Shown: piece by piece, positions 22,871 to 33,640 of the stretch | Numbering within the stretch: position 1 is the stretch's first letter | How the letters are laid out: every line of letters starts with the position of its first letter | NCBI RefSeq assembly: GCF_040869045.1 | Contig: NC_090319.1 | Span: forward strand, 59,244,779 to 59,308,778 | DNA from: Eurosta solidaginis | Taxonomy: Eukaryota; Arthropoda; Insecta; Diptera; Tephritidae | Length of the DNA: 64,000 nt | Reading direction: 5' to 3' | Notes under the pieces: model-generated | What the model was told of the DNA's origin: nothing | Database searches by the model: none | The model's input: only the letters and a program-made list of their open reading frames with translations | Position numbers and translations under genes: made by a program

Positions 22871-24212
22871 CTTTATGAAAAAAAAATTTTTAAAAACAAA
22901 AGTACGGCCTTAATGTAACACCTTTTTACATGCCCACTGTTCTTGGTTTCATTGTTCATTAAACAAAAAAAGAATAACACCAACAACAAAACAAATAACG
23001 ACATCTATGAAAAAATTGCACATAAAAATGATGAATGCACTGTTTGCTAATACGAATAAGTAGGTATGTTGTTGCTCAACACAGGTGGAATAGGTGGGCA
23101 ACTGGTTGCTTGATTATTCACTATTTTTGGTGGTGCTACAGCGATATTTGAATCTGATTAAAGTTGAATGGGCCAAGTTGAGCTTCACACGAATCAATGC
23201 TGTGAGTGTAAATCGGATCGTCCGCGGACGTGGAGTATGATTAGTGGCTGCCTGATGTTTTTTTTTTCAATTGACGGCGGATGGAATGCAAGCTTCTTAT
23301 GGTTGTAGTATTTGCTGCAAGTTTTTGTTATTGTCTTTTTATTAGTTGTTTATTCCTTGGGTTTTGTTGCACATTATTATGATTCTTTGGCTTTAGGCGA
23401 CTTATTGACCGCATTTGTGAGCAGTGAAGCAATTACAAGTTGTTGGTTGTTTTAATTTTTTTCGGTGAACTTTTTATTTGACATTCTTGTTGTTGCTGTT
23501 GGTTTTGGCCAGTTGTTGAATACATATTGACAAATTACGGCATTGTTGAATTATTGCAGCAACAACAGCTGGTGTAACACCATTATAGGATTTTGCTTGC
23601 AACAGAGGAATAAATAAATAAGGCGCGCGGCACCACCAATGCAACACTAAAAACCAAAAACAAAAAGGTAAAATTACGCCATCGAATTGAAAATTTAAAT
23701 ACCAACCAATAATGCAACGTTCGACAAGCGACAATTGTCCAATTCGTAATTTGTTTATTGGATTTTTTTTTTTTTTTGTCAACTATCAAAGCAAACAAAT
23801 AGCCACGCGATTATGGTTAAAAGAGAAATAAAAACAAGACCGAGTATAAAGAAAATCCACATTTATTTGGTGTTAAGCGCTCCGCGTTCTTAATTTATTT
23901 TGTAAAAATCTCTTTGAATTTGTTTTTATATATTTTTCTCATTTTGATTTTATTTGTAATGCGACGGCAATTTAGAGTTTCATATTTTTATTTTTTTAGT
24001 GTTTTGTCATTGATTGGTGTCACGTTAATGTAATTTGAATTTTAAATGAGAAATTCTAGAGCGCCACTTTGCAGTGATTGCGGTACTAAAGTAGGCGTTT
24101 TCAAGGTGCTGCAGTTACAATGGAATTATTTATTGATTAGGGCGTGTTCGTTTATATTTAAGACTACATCAAAATAATACCAAAATGTATGTAATTTTAT
24201 AAGTTAAATAAA
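22871..24212. other. Unassigned AT-rich region
   Basis: No supported gene. The 102-aa and 71-aa minus-strand frames (23474-23798) begin in a poly(A)-encoded Lys run and look fortuitous. Confidence 0.4.
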
Positions 24213-25868
24213 ACAAGTAAGGAAGGTTAAGTTCGGGTGTAACCGAAAATTACATACTCAGTTGAGAGCTAAGGTGGCAACATAAGGGAAAATAACCATG
24301 TATGAAAATGAACCGAGGGTAACCCTGGAATGTGTTTGTAAAACATGTGTATCAAATGAAAGGTATTAAAGAGTATTTTAAGAGGGAGTGGGCCATAGTT
24401 CTATAGGTGGACGTCAAAGGTGGATCAGGGTTGACCCTAGTATTTGTTTGTATGATATGGGTATCAAATTAAAGGTATTAATGAGGCTTTTAAAAGGGAG
24501 TGGTGGTAGTTGTATATGTAAAGGCGTTTTCCAGATATCGACCAAAATGTGGACCAGGGTGACCCAGAACATCATCTGTTGGATACCGCTAATTTATTTA
24601 TATATATAATACCACGAACAGTATTCCTGCCAAGATTTCAAGGGTTTTTTATTTCGACCTGCAGAACTTTTTCATTTCATTCTACTTAATATGGTACACC
24701 CATTTTACAAAGTTATTTTCTAAAGTTATATTTTGCGTCAATAAACTAATCCAAATACCATGTTTGTCCTTGTTTTCGTATTTGGTATAGAATTATGGCA
24801 TTTTTTCGTTTTTCGTAATTTTCGATATCGAAAAAGTAGGCGTGGTCATAGTCCGATTTCGGCCATTTTTTATACCAATACAAAGTGAGTTCAGATAAGT
24901 ACGTGAACTGAGTTTAGTAAAGATATATCAAGTTATCGTTTTAACGGCCGAGCGGAAGGACAGACGGTCGACTATGTATAAAAACTGGGTGTGGCCTCAA
25001 CCGATTTCGCCCTTTTTCACAGAAATAAGTTATCGTCCCAGAATCTAAGCCCCTATCAAATTTCACAAGGATTGGTAAATTTTTGTTCGACTTATGGCAT
25101 TAAATATATCCTAGACAAATTAAATGAAAAAGGGCGGAGCCACGCCCATTTTGAAATTTTCTTTTATTTTTGCATTTTGTTTCACCATATCATTACTGGA
25201 GTTGAATGTTGACATAATTTACTTATATACTGTAAAGATATTAAATTTTTTGTTAAAATTTGACTTTAAAAAAATTTTTCTTTTAAAGTGGGCGTGGTCG
25301 TTCTCCGATTTTGCTAATTTTTGTTAAGCATACATATAGTAATAGGAGTAACGTTCCTGCCACATTTCATCATGATATCTTCAACGACTGCCAAATTACA
25401 GCTTGTAAAGCTTTTAAATTGTCTTCTTTTAAAAGTGGGCGGTGCCACGCCCATTGTTCAAAATTTTACTAATTTTCCAATCTGCATCATAAGTTCAACT
25501 CACCTACCAAGGATCATCGCTTTATTCGTCTTTGGTAATGAATTATCGCACTTATTCGGTTTTTCGAAATTTTCGATATCGAAAAACTGGGCGTGGTTAT
25601 AGTCCGATATTGTTCATTTTAAATAGCGATCTGAGATGATTGCTCAGGAACCTACATACCAAATTTCATCTAGATACCTCAAAATTTACTCAAGTTATCG
25701 TGTTAACGGACAGACGGACGGACATGGCTCAATCAAATTTTTTTTCGATCCTGATGATTTTGATATATGGAAGTCTATATCTATCTCGATTCCTTTATAC
25801 CTGTACAACCAACCGTTATCCAATCAAAGTTAATATACTCTGTGAGCTCTGCTCAACTGAGTATAAAA
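24213..25868 (+). mobile_element. HINE-A copy 3, complete
   Basis: The best end-to-end copy (about 1.65 kb). It starts acaagtaaggaaggttaag with a gttcgggtgtaaccgaa-type hairpin, has subterminal tactcagttgag (24255-24266) facing ctcaactgagta (25852-25863), and ends gagtataaaa. It contains about one and a half units of the 130-bp segment that is amplified in copies 4 and 5, several gtgggcgtgg boxes and a cagacggacggacatggc tract. It has no coding capacity, so it is non-autonomous. The inference of rolling-circle (Helentron) mobilisation rests on architecture alone. Confidence 0.78.
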
Positions 25869-25884
25869 ACTAATGCAACATGAT

Positions 25885-26885
25885 CAGTGTTGCCAGGTGA
25901 TGACAAAACAAGAAGCTAGATTGGCAAAAAAAAAAAAGGTTAGAAAAAGCTAAATTTAGAAAAAAAGAAGCTAAAAAACGGCCAGAAATTTTTTTTGTTA
26001 ATTCATTAAATTTTTTTTTATATTTTAGTTTACACATTTGTAAATAAAAACTTATAAACATAACTTAAACATAACTTCTTGTTTCAAAACATATCAGGCA
26101 CATTTTCCTTGACTAGCACATGGAATTACTTTAAATGATTGCATATGTGTATATACATAAAAAAAATATTACAAACTAATTATTTATATAAAATATTCCC
26201 CGTCTGAAGAATCAGAAGAGCTTAAGCCTGCGTATAAAGTATGGCTTTTTACCATAAATATGAGATCATCGGTAATTTCAAAATCCTTACAACATTTAGA
26301 TAAGCGTTTTAACGAACATCTAATATTAAGCAGCGCATTAAGCATTTTAATTTTTAGTCTGTTCCTTAATTTAGTTTTCAGAATTTTCATGCCACTAAAA
26401 ATTCTTTCAACCTCCGCGTTACTGAGTGGTAATACTAAAAAATTAAATATGATTTCGACAAGTTCTAAAAAAGGAGGTTCGTTTAATGCATTTTTATGTT
26501 CTCGGACTTCCGACCAAAATTCCATGGTGGAGTGTACATTTTTCCATTGTATTGTTATAAGTTTTCGCCACTGCAGCTCTATTAATGCTATTTGACTTGA
26601 AGAATAACTACACTTCTCTTTTTCAAAGTAAGAAAATACATCTGGCTTTGAAACTTTCAACGAATTTTCAGCAGAAAAAGAATTAATCTTTTGTAGAGAG
26701 CTCATATTATTAGGTATAAGGTGTTCACAGGAACTATTGAAATTATTTTATTTTAGAAATTATTAAAAATACATTCGTAGTAAAAAAGGCTAGAAAAAAG
26801 TCACGAAGCTAAACCAAAATTTCGAGGCTAAAGGCAAAAAAAAAAGGCTAAATCTAGCCTCGAAAAGGCTAACCTGAAAACACTG
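25885..26885 (-). mobile_element. hAT transposon, internally deleted, with perfect 8-bp target duplication
   Basis: The element is exactly 1001 bp. It is flanked by aacatgat at 25877-25884 and 26886-26893. Terminal repeats start cagtgttgccaggt on the left and cagtgttttcaggt on the right (reverse complement), the canonical CAGTG-type hAT end. Subterminal regions on both sides are rich in a gctaaa/gctaga word. It encodes only the C-terminus of the transposase. It inserted about 15 bp past the 3' end of HINE-A copy 3. Confidence 0.92.
26184..26705 (-). pseudogene. hAT transposase C-terminal (dimerisation) fragment
   Basis: 173 residues from an internal Met; the frame stays open upstream to about 26755. 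The hAT C-terminal dimerisation region is clear: an FW-x-EV stretch, then FNFLVLPLSNAEVERIFSGM followed by KTKLRNRL. The SNAEVERIFS signature matches the S-N-A-x-x-E-R-x-F-S hallmark. The catalytic DDE core and BED zinc finger are missing, so the protein cannot transpose on its own. The fragment could still dimerise or act as a repressor, which is speculation. The overlapping plus-strand frame (26260-26595) is a shadow. Confidence 0.9.
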
Positions 26886-26889
26886 AACA

Positions 26890-27085
26890 TGATGTTTCAT
26901 AAGATAACACAATACATGATATAACATAAAAAACAACAAAAAATGTACAACATAAAATAGCATAACATACTATAGAAAGCAAACATAACATAAAATAGCT
27001 AAACATAACATTACATAGCATAACGTAGCATAATATAGCATAACAGTACATAACATAACATAGCATAACATAACATACACTAACA
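26890..27085. repeat. CATAACATAG-type minisatellite
   Basis: About 200 bp of irregular repeats of ataacatagcataacata-like words, directly after the hAT target duplication. Long minus-strand frames here are repeat-encoded (Cys/Tyr/Leu/Met-rich) and not genes. Confidence 0.85.
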
Positions 27086-28340
27086 CTATAATACAACGGC
27101 CAATTATCCTATAGGTATCCGCTGAACAACCGTTTAGCGGTGACCTAATGTGAGAAGGCGACAAACTGGCTAGGCCATGGAATATGGGCAAAATAATACT
27201 AACGAATTCCTGTCCATCGAATCAGATGAAGGACGAGGAAAGTACTTAAGTAGCTCACAGAAAACCACAGTTCCTTGCAGGATAGCCGCGGGGGAAATAA
27301 GGCTAACTGCACATAGCTGGCCTGACTCTAAGTTTCATGTATAGGCAAAAAACTTCGAAGCTAGAAGCATAGCCACAAGATGGCAGTCAGAGCGTCTAGC
27401 TTTCATTCCGAAGGGCAAGCGAAGACGCAAACTTTCTGTACATATTGTCGCCTGCTGTGCATGGGAAAATGATGGGTATATGTTGACAATGCAGAAAAAA
27501 TTATGGATATCCTTCTAAAGCGACGCCTCATGGCAAGAATAGAGAATGGCGGAGAGCAATCATATCGAGCACCGATAGTAACACTGACTACGCTGGAGGT
27601 CCAAAACGCGTTTAAGTCTCAGGGAGATTCGACAGCATACTCGAGGTACTAGAACACTCTACCAATGTACTTAAATATATTCTAAACACATCTTAAGGTA
27701 CTACTTGAGGTATCGGTATGTAATATACGAAACGACTTATGGCTAGAGAAAACTGAAGATAACCGACGTAGAAACCTAGGGTTCAGTGGTAGGCGCTAAT
27801 TACTGGAGTCTTACGTATGACAGACTACTTAAATTTAACATGCCAGAATAACTTTATTTCTCGCTTTCGTAGAAAACAAGGCATATCACCAATAATTATT
27901 CGATCTAAATTTAATTGAATAATTAATTTAATTGAATAATACGAAGTGAAAGTGATCACGAGACGATCGTTCTTATAATTGATAGGACCATTTGGGAGCG
28001 ACAACTAGAAACATGCAACCCTACATCCAGTGCAGCCGGCAAGAGATATGATAATTTTATTACCACTCTGGATTTTAGGTACAATTGCCGTTGCATGCTC
28101 GCCATAACCCCATTTAATTTGTTGCTCGTATATTTCTCGGATTCTATGCTCTTGTATGTATCAGATATCACAGTGAATGGTCCAAAGCTAAAATGAATCT
28201 GTGATTTGTGCTGCTATCTACTAGGTACCAGATATCGCGATAATCTGAGAGCGAAGGCATTTGCTTAGGCGACTGTTTAACAAGTCACAGGTTCATTGCC
28301 TCATTGGCTTTCATCGTAGCTGATAGTTCATAGCACAAAT
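27086..28340. other. Unassigned region
   Basis: No supported gene. Around 28190-28220 a stretch resembles the tandem repeats at 11.9-12.7 kb. Confidence 0.4.
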
Positions 28341-28425
28341 CTTGTTCACAATTTCGTTTACCGGTAATGGCAATCATAAACCCATTCCATGATTGCCATT
28401 ACCGGTAAGCAAAATTGTGAACAAG
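28341..28425. repeat. Long hairpin: 37-bp inverted arms, 11-bp loop
   Basis: cttgttcacaatttcgttta... (28341-28377) is the reverse complement of 28389-28425 with two mismatches. The core ttaccggtaatggcaatcat is perfectly paired. It could form a stable cruciform or RNA hairpin. It may be a tiny fold-back element; flanking duplications were not found. Confidence 0.85.
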
Positions 28426-29235
28426 CCACAGACGCCTTTACAATCAGTCAGTCACGCCAATTTTTTCAAAACTGTCGCTGCTATTTAATTCACTAAATAC
28501 TTGTAGGTTCATTCACCTTTGAAAATGTACACCTGTATCCTATGCTCCAAAGAAGTAACTCACAAAAACCTGCTACAATTTGCTATCGATTAGCTAAGAT
28601 CAGCTCAAGTGTCCAAGCAGGCGCAAAAGCTTCTCAAGACTGACTCATGCATACCGGATGACTCACTCACTAGCAAAACAACACGCACTTTTTTGTACAC
28701 GCTTACGCCTATTTACTCGAATGCCTTCATTTGCTGGAATTCTATTGCCATTTCAAAAGTTTCGCCAAGTGACAGTTTGTGGCTACAGAGAGCAGTAAAT
28801 CATTTGGTGCGAAAAGCCAAAGAATGTCTCAAACCATGAATTTCAGCACAATAAGAAATTTAAAATTTTACTGAACTCGGGTATATGTGCATATGTAAAT
28901 ATGTTTGTAGTGTGTGTATACAATGTAGTTTATCTATTTAGTTAAGTGGCTGCTCAATTAAAAATTCACATAACGTAAATTTATCAATTTGAATATTTTA
29001 CTACCGCATAAACGGACACAGAGATAGAAAAGAGAAAGAAATAACAACAACTAATTGGGCGGTCAGTAGAGGCCAGTTGCGAACAACTTCAGGAAAAAGA
29101 TTTAAATGGCCAATGAGGAAATGTTCTGTGTTTAAGAATACACATGCGTACATTAGGATGGGCGGAACTGTGTTAGTGTTTAAGAAAATAGTATTCGGAA
29201 CACCCTGTGGAAAATATCGTTTCGAGATAGTCGCA
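28426..29235. other. Unassigned spacer
   Basis: A 76-aa plus-strand frame (28609-28839) is unrecognised. Confidence 0.35.
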
Positions 29236-29238
29236 CTT

Positions 29239-29489
29239 ACATGCCAACCTAATAAAACCGCACTGCGTTTTTTTAGCGCACGCAAGTTTTTTTCCATAAC
29301 CCAAATAAGCAAGCGTTGCGACACTGTACAGCAAACGTCAAATCTAAATGTCACGCAGAAGAAAAATTGGAAATCGAGTCAGGTTTTCACGCAGCAAATT
29401 CAATTTGGGTTGCACTCATACAAGTTGTATGTGCATGAGACATTTTTGACAGAAAATGACTTGCGTGCGTTTATATTAGGTTGGCATGT
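29239..29489. repeat. Inverted repeat with mariner-like ttaggttggcatgt words
   Basis: acatgccaacctaataaaac at 29239 and its inverted counterpart ending ttaggttggcatgt at 29489 share about 28 bp with small differences, extended by cgcacgcaag on both sides. TTAGGTTGGCA is a plausible mariner terminus, but the orientation (ends facing outward) and flanks do not define one clean element. Long open frames crossing it (29001-29511) are not recognisable proteins. Confidence 0.5.
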
Positions 29490-30660
29490 TATACCTAAAT
29501 TACGGTACTAGTTCCGAAGGTTTGCCTTTAGGTATCTTTATCGCTAGTGCAACAACAATAGGAACAACACCAACAATCTCGAGTCAAATTGTATAAACAT
29601 TTCTTACTGATTATCTAATATCGTTTTCGTAAATATTAGTTTGGCGACCTTTCTATTTCATAATTTTTTTTTTTTTTTTTATTTGCCGGCTTGAGGTCTG
29701 ATGTTTTGGAAAATAAAACACAGATGTTTTAAATTTTTTACCAATATCGTTTTCTTTTCTGGCTAAAGTGTTACGCTTTTTGTACGCCGCGCAAGGGTTG
29801 TTGTTCTATTCTAAAAAACAGGCAACGCCTTTACGGGGTATTTCGTTCTTTTGTGAAAATTGTTGCCTGCTAGCAACGCAAAATTGTTACACTTTTACCC
29901 TGTATAAAATGGCGGTGTGGCTGTCCAACTCTGTGAAACTCTCAATTCGCTCTTAAGTTCCACATATATGTACTCTGTTAGTATGAGTGAATATGGTGAG
30001 TTGAAATGTTCTCTGTATGCACTATAAATGTTGAAAATTTTCTGGGGTAGGAGTAACTCTTTAAGGCTTTAGTAGTCCTAAATGCTCTTGGGGCCAAAAA
30101 CAAGGTTATTTTACGATGGGTTCCCCGGTACAGGGACATAAAGATAATGAACATGCAGAGTATCTAGCCCGGTGGGGTGTTATTACAGCATTCTATGGGC
30201 CCTTTCGTATTCGTATCCGTATTATTATTTTATTTCGTATTACTTTCAATAGGATTACACTTAACCCGCGAAGCTGTGAGCTTGTCTGCGGGTAAAATAA
30301 TTATACAACATGTTTCACAAAAAAGTAAATATTTGATAGAAGAAGTATGTAGCTTCAAATCGAAATTATTAAGAATTAAAATTAACATTTAATTTGTTTT
30401 TAGAACAGTAAGGGATTAGATAATAAAATACTATCTTAAAATTTATCTTTTGAAAGAATAATTAAAAGAAACAGTAAGCGGAAATTCTCGCAATAAGCTT
30501 TTTATATGTTTTTTGATTAATTTTTTTTCGATGGAATTCGTTAGACAGATTTATACTGTTTTCACACAGAAACTTAACGATCTCATTTCACCTGCTAATG
30601 AAATCGTAAATTTTTTGCTTTCACACAGAAGTAACTGCTCGATTAGTATGAAGGATGAGA
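29490..30660. other. Unassigned region
   Basis: AT-rich, with a poly(T) run near 29665-29680. No supported gene. Confidence 0.35.
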
Positions 30661-30668
30661 CAGACAAT

Positions 30669-30851
30669 CATGGCGGAACGATACAAGGTGGGAGCATGGT
30701 GACATACCTACAAACAAAGAAAGTTCCATGTACTTGTAAATTCGATGGACAAATGTCAAAATCGTACTGCGCCGGTAGTTGATGTATCAAATCAAATAAA
30801 AAAGGTTATAATCAGCTGTTCGATGCGGCCACCTTGTATCGTTCCGCCATG
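30669..30851. mobile_element. P-element superfamily MITE, 183 bp, 8-bp target duplication
   Basis: Perfect 23-bp terminal inverted repeats at 30669-30691 and 30829-30851, starting catggcggaacgatacaagg and followed by tgg. They are flanked by cagacaat on both sides (30661-30668 and 30852-30859). The ends share CATG...AAGGTGG with the Drosophila P element, whose terminal repeats have the same spacing and which also makes 8-bp duplications. The interior is non-coding, so an unseen P-type transposase would be needed. The superfamily call is inferred from ends plus duplication length. Confidence 0.85.
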
Positions 30852-31035
30852 CAGACAATGACATTTGCTTTGAAAATTAAGAAGCGGAAACGGAAGCGGA
30901 ACGCTGTCAATAGAGTTGCATTGTGCTTTTGACTTCATTAGGCATTCGATTAGCTACTAATGAAATAATAATAGATTCGAATTTTGTAGGGAAGATTGAG
31001 CTCAATAAGCGTCTTAATGTAGAAAATTGCCTTTA

Positions 31036-31365
31036 TTATTCAATAAGCCGTCTGTGTGAAATTAGTATTAGCAAATTGACTGGTAGCTCATTTAGAAAGG
31101 TAGGTACTAATACAGACAAAGTATTTTTTGAATAGTTATTCAGAAACTTCGGTATTCTAAGTCTGTTTTGCCTTTGCATTCTTGTTCCGATATTGTGGTT
31201 GATTGGTATCTGGAACTTCTTTTCGTCGTAGAACTCGTTAAGTATAGTAATCTTTAAGATGGATCTAACATCAAGTATACCTAGCTCCCTACTAAGCTTG
31301 GTATTCGGTGTATATATCCCAGCAAGCATTTTTTGAAAATTTTGATCAACAAATTCAAATATCAT
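31036..31365 (-). pseudogene. LINE polyprotein C-terminus (CR1/Jockey-like)
   Basis: 109 residues resembling the extreme C-terminus of non-LTR retrotransposon polyproteins: an INHNIGTRMQRQNRLRIPKF stretch, then SVLVPTFLNELP, equivalent to the usual R-x-PR...SLxxxGPxLWNSLP ending. It may be the distal part of the RT fragment at 32560-33234 on the same strand, with about 1.2 kb of other sequence between them. Confidence 0.55.
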
Positions 31366-32559
31366 ACCCCAAGATGATTAAAAACTTTCAAATTTAAAAG
31401 CATTTTCTGTTCGAAAATTAACGTATCGTCGCGAGAAAAATGTACCATAAATGTGATTATTCTTGAATAATCATTTATGATTTATATTTCGAAACGCTTT
31501 TTATTCATATTTGATATCATTGTAAAATTGAGCTTTAATTGTTTTAGAGTAATATGTGACTACTTTTCACAATCATTTTCTGATCATATTAGTGAACATA
31601 TTTCAATCTGTTTGGTTGAGATTTTTGTTTTGAATGCGATTATGATGCATTTATTCTTCATATCTCATTCAAAATAAGATACTACATAATAATCTTATTT
31701 CATCAGGGTCACTCGCAAACAAACTTGACCTATATACACCTGCGACTACAACATCCAACATCAGGTATGATCGTCAATATCTTAAAATACGATACGGCAC
31801 GGGATGTTGAAGACATATCCAGATACATATGTCAATATAGTTTCACTTACCTGGTCAAATAGCTCACAACTTTTGTATTGTCCAACTATTATGTATTTTC
31901 TGGGAAGCCGAAGGTGGAGAAATGGTTGGGGAAATCTTCGGGCACGAGCAGCATTTGCATTACATTGTCTTGAAGAATGTCTTAATAATAAAAATTTTAT
32001 ATACATATTTTTTCTGAACTTCATGATTGAAAAAATGTGTGTATGTGAAAAAAATAAGAATTTCAATGAAAATTAAAGTTTTAACAAGTATAAAACTCAT
32101 TATTCAGTCAACAAATATAGTCAGAAAACATTCAGAAAGCTGATTGAAAAATGATTATAAATTTTTGATCGCCTAAAGTAAACACATTTGATTCAAATAT
32201 GATTCCAAAATGTGATTGAAAAACTATATTCAGTTTTTGATCATCAAAGGTAAGCATATTTGATTAGTTTTTTGTTGGTTTTTATGAAATATTAAAATTT
32301 AATCATAAAAGGACTTCAAAAATGATTCCAAAAAGCGATCGAAAAATGCTTTTCAGTTTTTGATCATCAAAAGTATTCATATTTGATTATTTCTTTTGTT
32401 CAATTGTATGATAACTCATTATTTAGTGAGGAAGAGAAATCAAATTGTATTTATGTATATGTAGGGAAATTGAAAAATTTAATCATCTAAATGCTGAGTG
32501 GGATGTTTTTCTTTTTCGCCAAGGTTTTTAAAATGTAGTTCTGACTCAGCTGTATCTTG
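31366..32559. repeat. AT-rich region with gtttttgatcatcaaa repeats
   Basis: Between about 32140 and 32440 a block (gattccaaaa, then ttcagtttttgatcatcaaa, then catatttgatta) recurs about three times, imperfectly. The rest (31366-32140) has no supported gene. Confidence 0.5.
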
Positions 32560-33234
32560 TTAAAACTTGTGGGAGTGGGATGTATGATTCTGACAAAGCA
32601 GGACTGCATAGTTACTGCAATAGCTTAGATGCTTTAGAAAGCACGAGGTTTTTCGCAACTTATTATGTAGATACACTACATGCTCGTTCCATTTGAAATG
32701 GTCATCAATGACGATTCCCAAATATTTGTACGTGCGGACGGTTTCAATATTGACATCACACAAACAAGGCATTAGAGTTTTGTGTAAGCAATCGTGGCTA
32801 TGGAATTTTGAATAGATATTTGAAGTTTGCAAATGTGGTGGTCTAATATGCATGACTTTAGTTTTTAATTCGTTTACTAACAGTCCATTGTCGTGAGACC
32901 ATTTGGCAAAGATATCAAGTTTTTGTTGCATTATAGTTGTTGCAACATTTAAATCTTTGTGAGACACTACGATGGCGGTGTTGTCTGCATATGCAAAGAC
33001 TTCGCAGTCTATTAGGTGCTTGATCAAATTGTTTGCATAAATTAAATGTAGTATGGGCCCCAACTTTGAGCCTTGAGGAAATCCGTAAGAGATCCCGTCG
33101 CTGAATTCATTGCAAATTTTCACCCTATATACTCTTAGTTTCAAATAGCTGTCAAACCATTGTAAGCAGTTTCCTCTTATTCCTGCATTTTCCAAGGCTT
33201 CCAATAGCTTCTGTGGGTTCACAAAGGTACACAA
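32560..33234 (-). pseudogene. LINE reverse transcriptase fragment with mutated active site
   Basis: 224 residues of a CR1/Jockey-group RT. The palm begins after motif A, which is absent because the fragment ends at the Jockey junction near 33240. GFPQGSKLGPILHLIYANN is motif B. FAYADNTAIVV is motif C, where the catalytic second Asp of F/YADD is Asn. A thumb-like YKYLGIVIDDHFKWNEHV follows. The frame breaks near 32640 where the conserved SYCSNYAVLLC block leads out. The enzyme is dead by two criteria: no motif A and YADN. Confidence 0.85.
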
Positions 33235-33249
33235 AGACTACTCACTGGA

Positions 33250-33640
33250 AGAAGCTACAGACCTGCCAAAATACCGTCCTCATATGTACCTAGAACACCA
33301 TCTACATAATGAGGCGAGAATACTCCCCATTAGGGAGAGAAATGAAATGCTAACCAAACAGTTACTGTTGAATACCCAGAAACCTGGGCATCCCAACAGA
33401 CATCTGATTGATGAGCCGACACCGTCCAGGTGCTTAAGGAGTCATCTCCGTAAGCATTATGAGGAAATACGGTACCTGAGAACACAGCCCTATGAAGCTA
33501 AAAAACACAAGGACTCATTATGGTCCAACCCTGTAGAAATAGCAAGTTTCGCCGGACTCCCGTTAGAGAATATTGATACCAATTTGTGATCAGTCGCACC
33601 TATTGGATGGAGTGAAGTACTGCTACAACAACTACAACAA
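33250..33640 (+). mobile_element. Jockey-type LINE 3' end with in-frame internal deletion
   Basis: The coding remnant (to the stop at 33587-33589) reads HHLHNEARILPIRERNEMLT, then KHYEEIRYLRTQPYEAKKHK, then jumps to DSLWSNPVEIASFAG and ends LENIDTNL. The cysteine cluster present in the sister copy at 11.5 kb is missing between KKHKD and SLWSNP, so a clean internal deletion kept the frame. The tail is ctgctacaacaactacaaca. It abuts the RT fragment on its left and an RNase-H LINE on its right. Confidence 0.8.

Noticed and set aside
26869..27191. Cys/Tyr/Met-rich ORFs that look like a membrane peptide
   Set aside because: Encoded by the CATAACATAG minisatellite; no independent support.
29001..29511. 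Overlapping 117-aa (minus) and 144-aa (plus) ORFs
   Set aside because: They cross the inverted repeat and resemble no protein; likely fortuitous.
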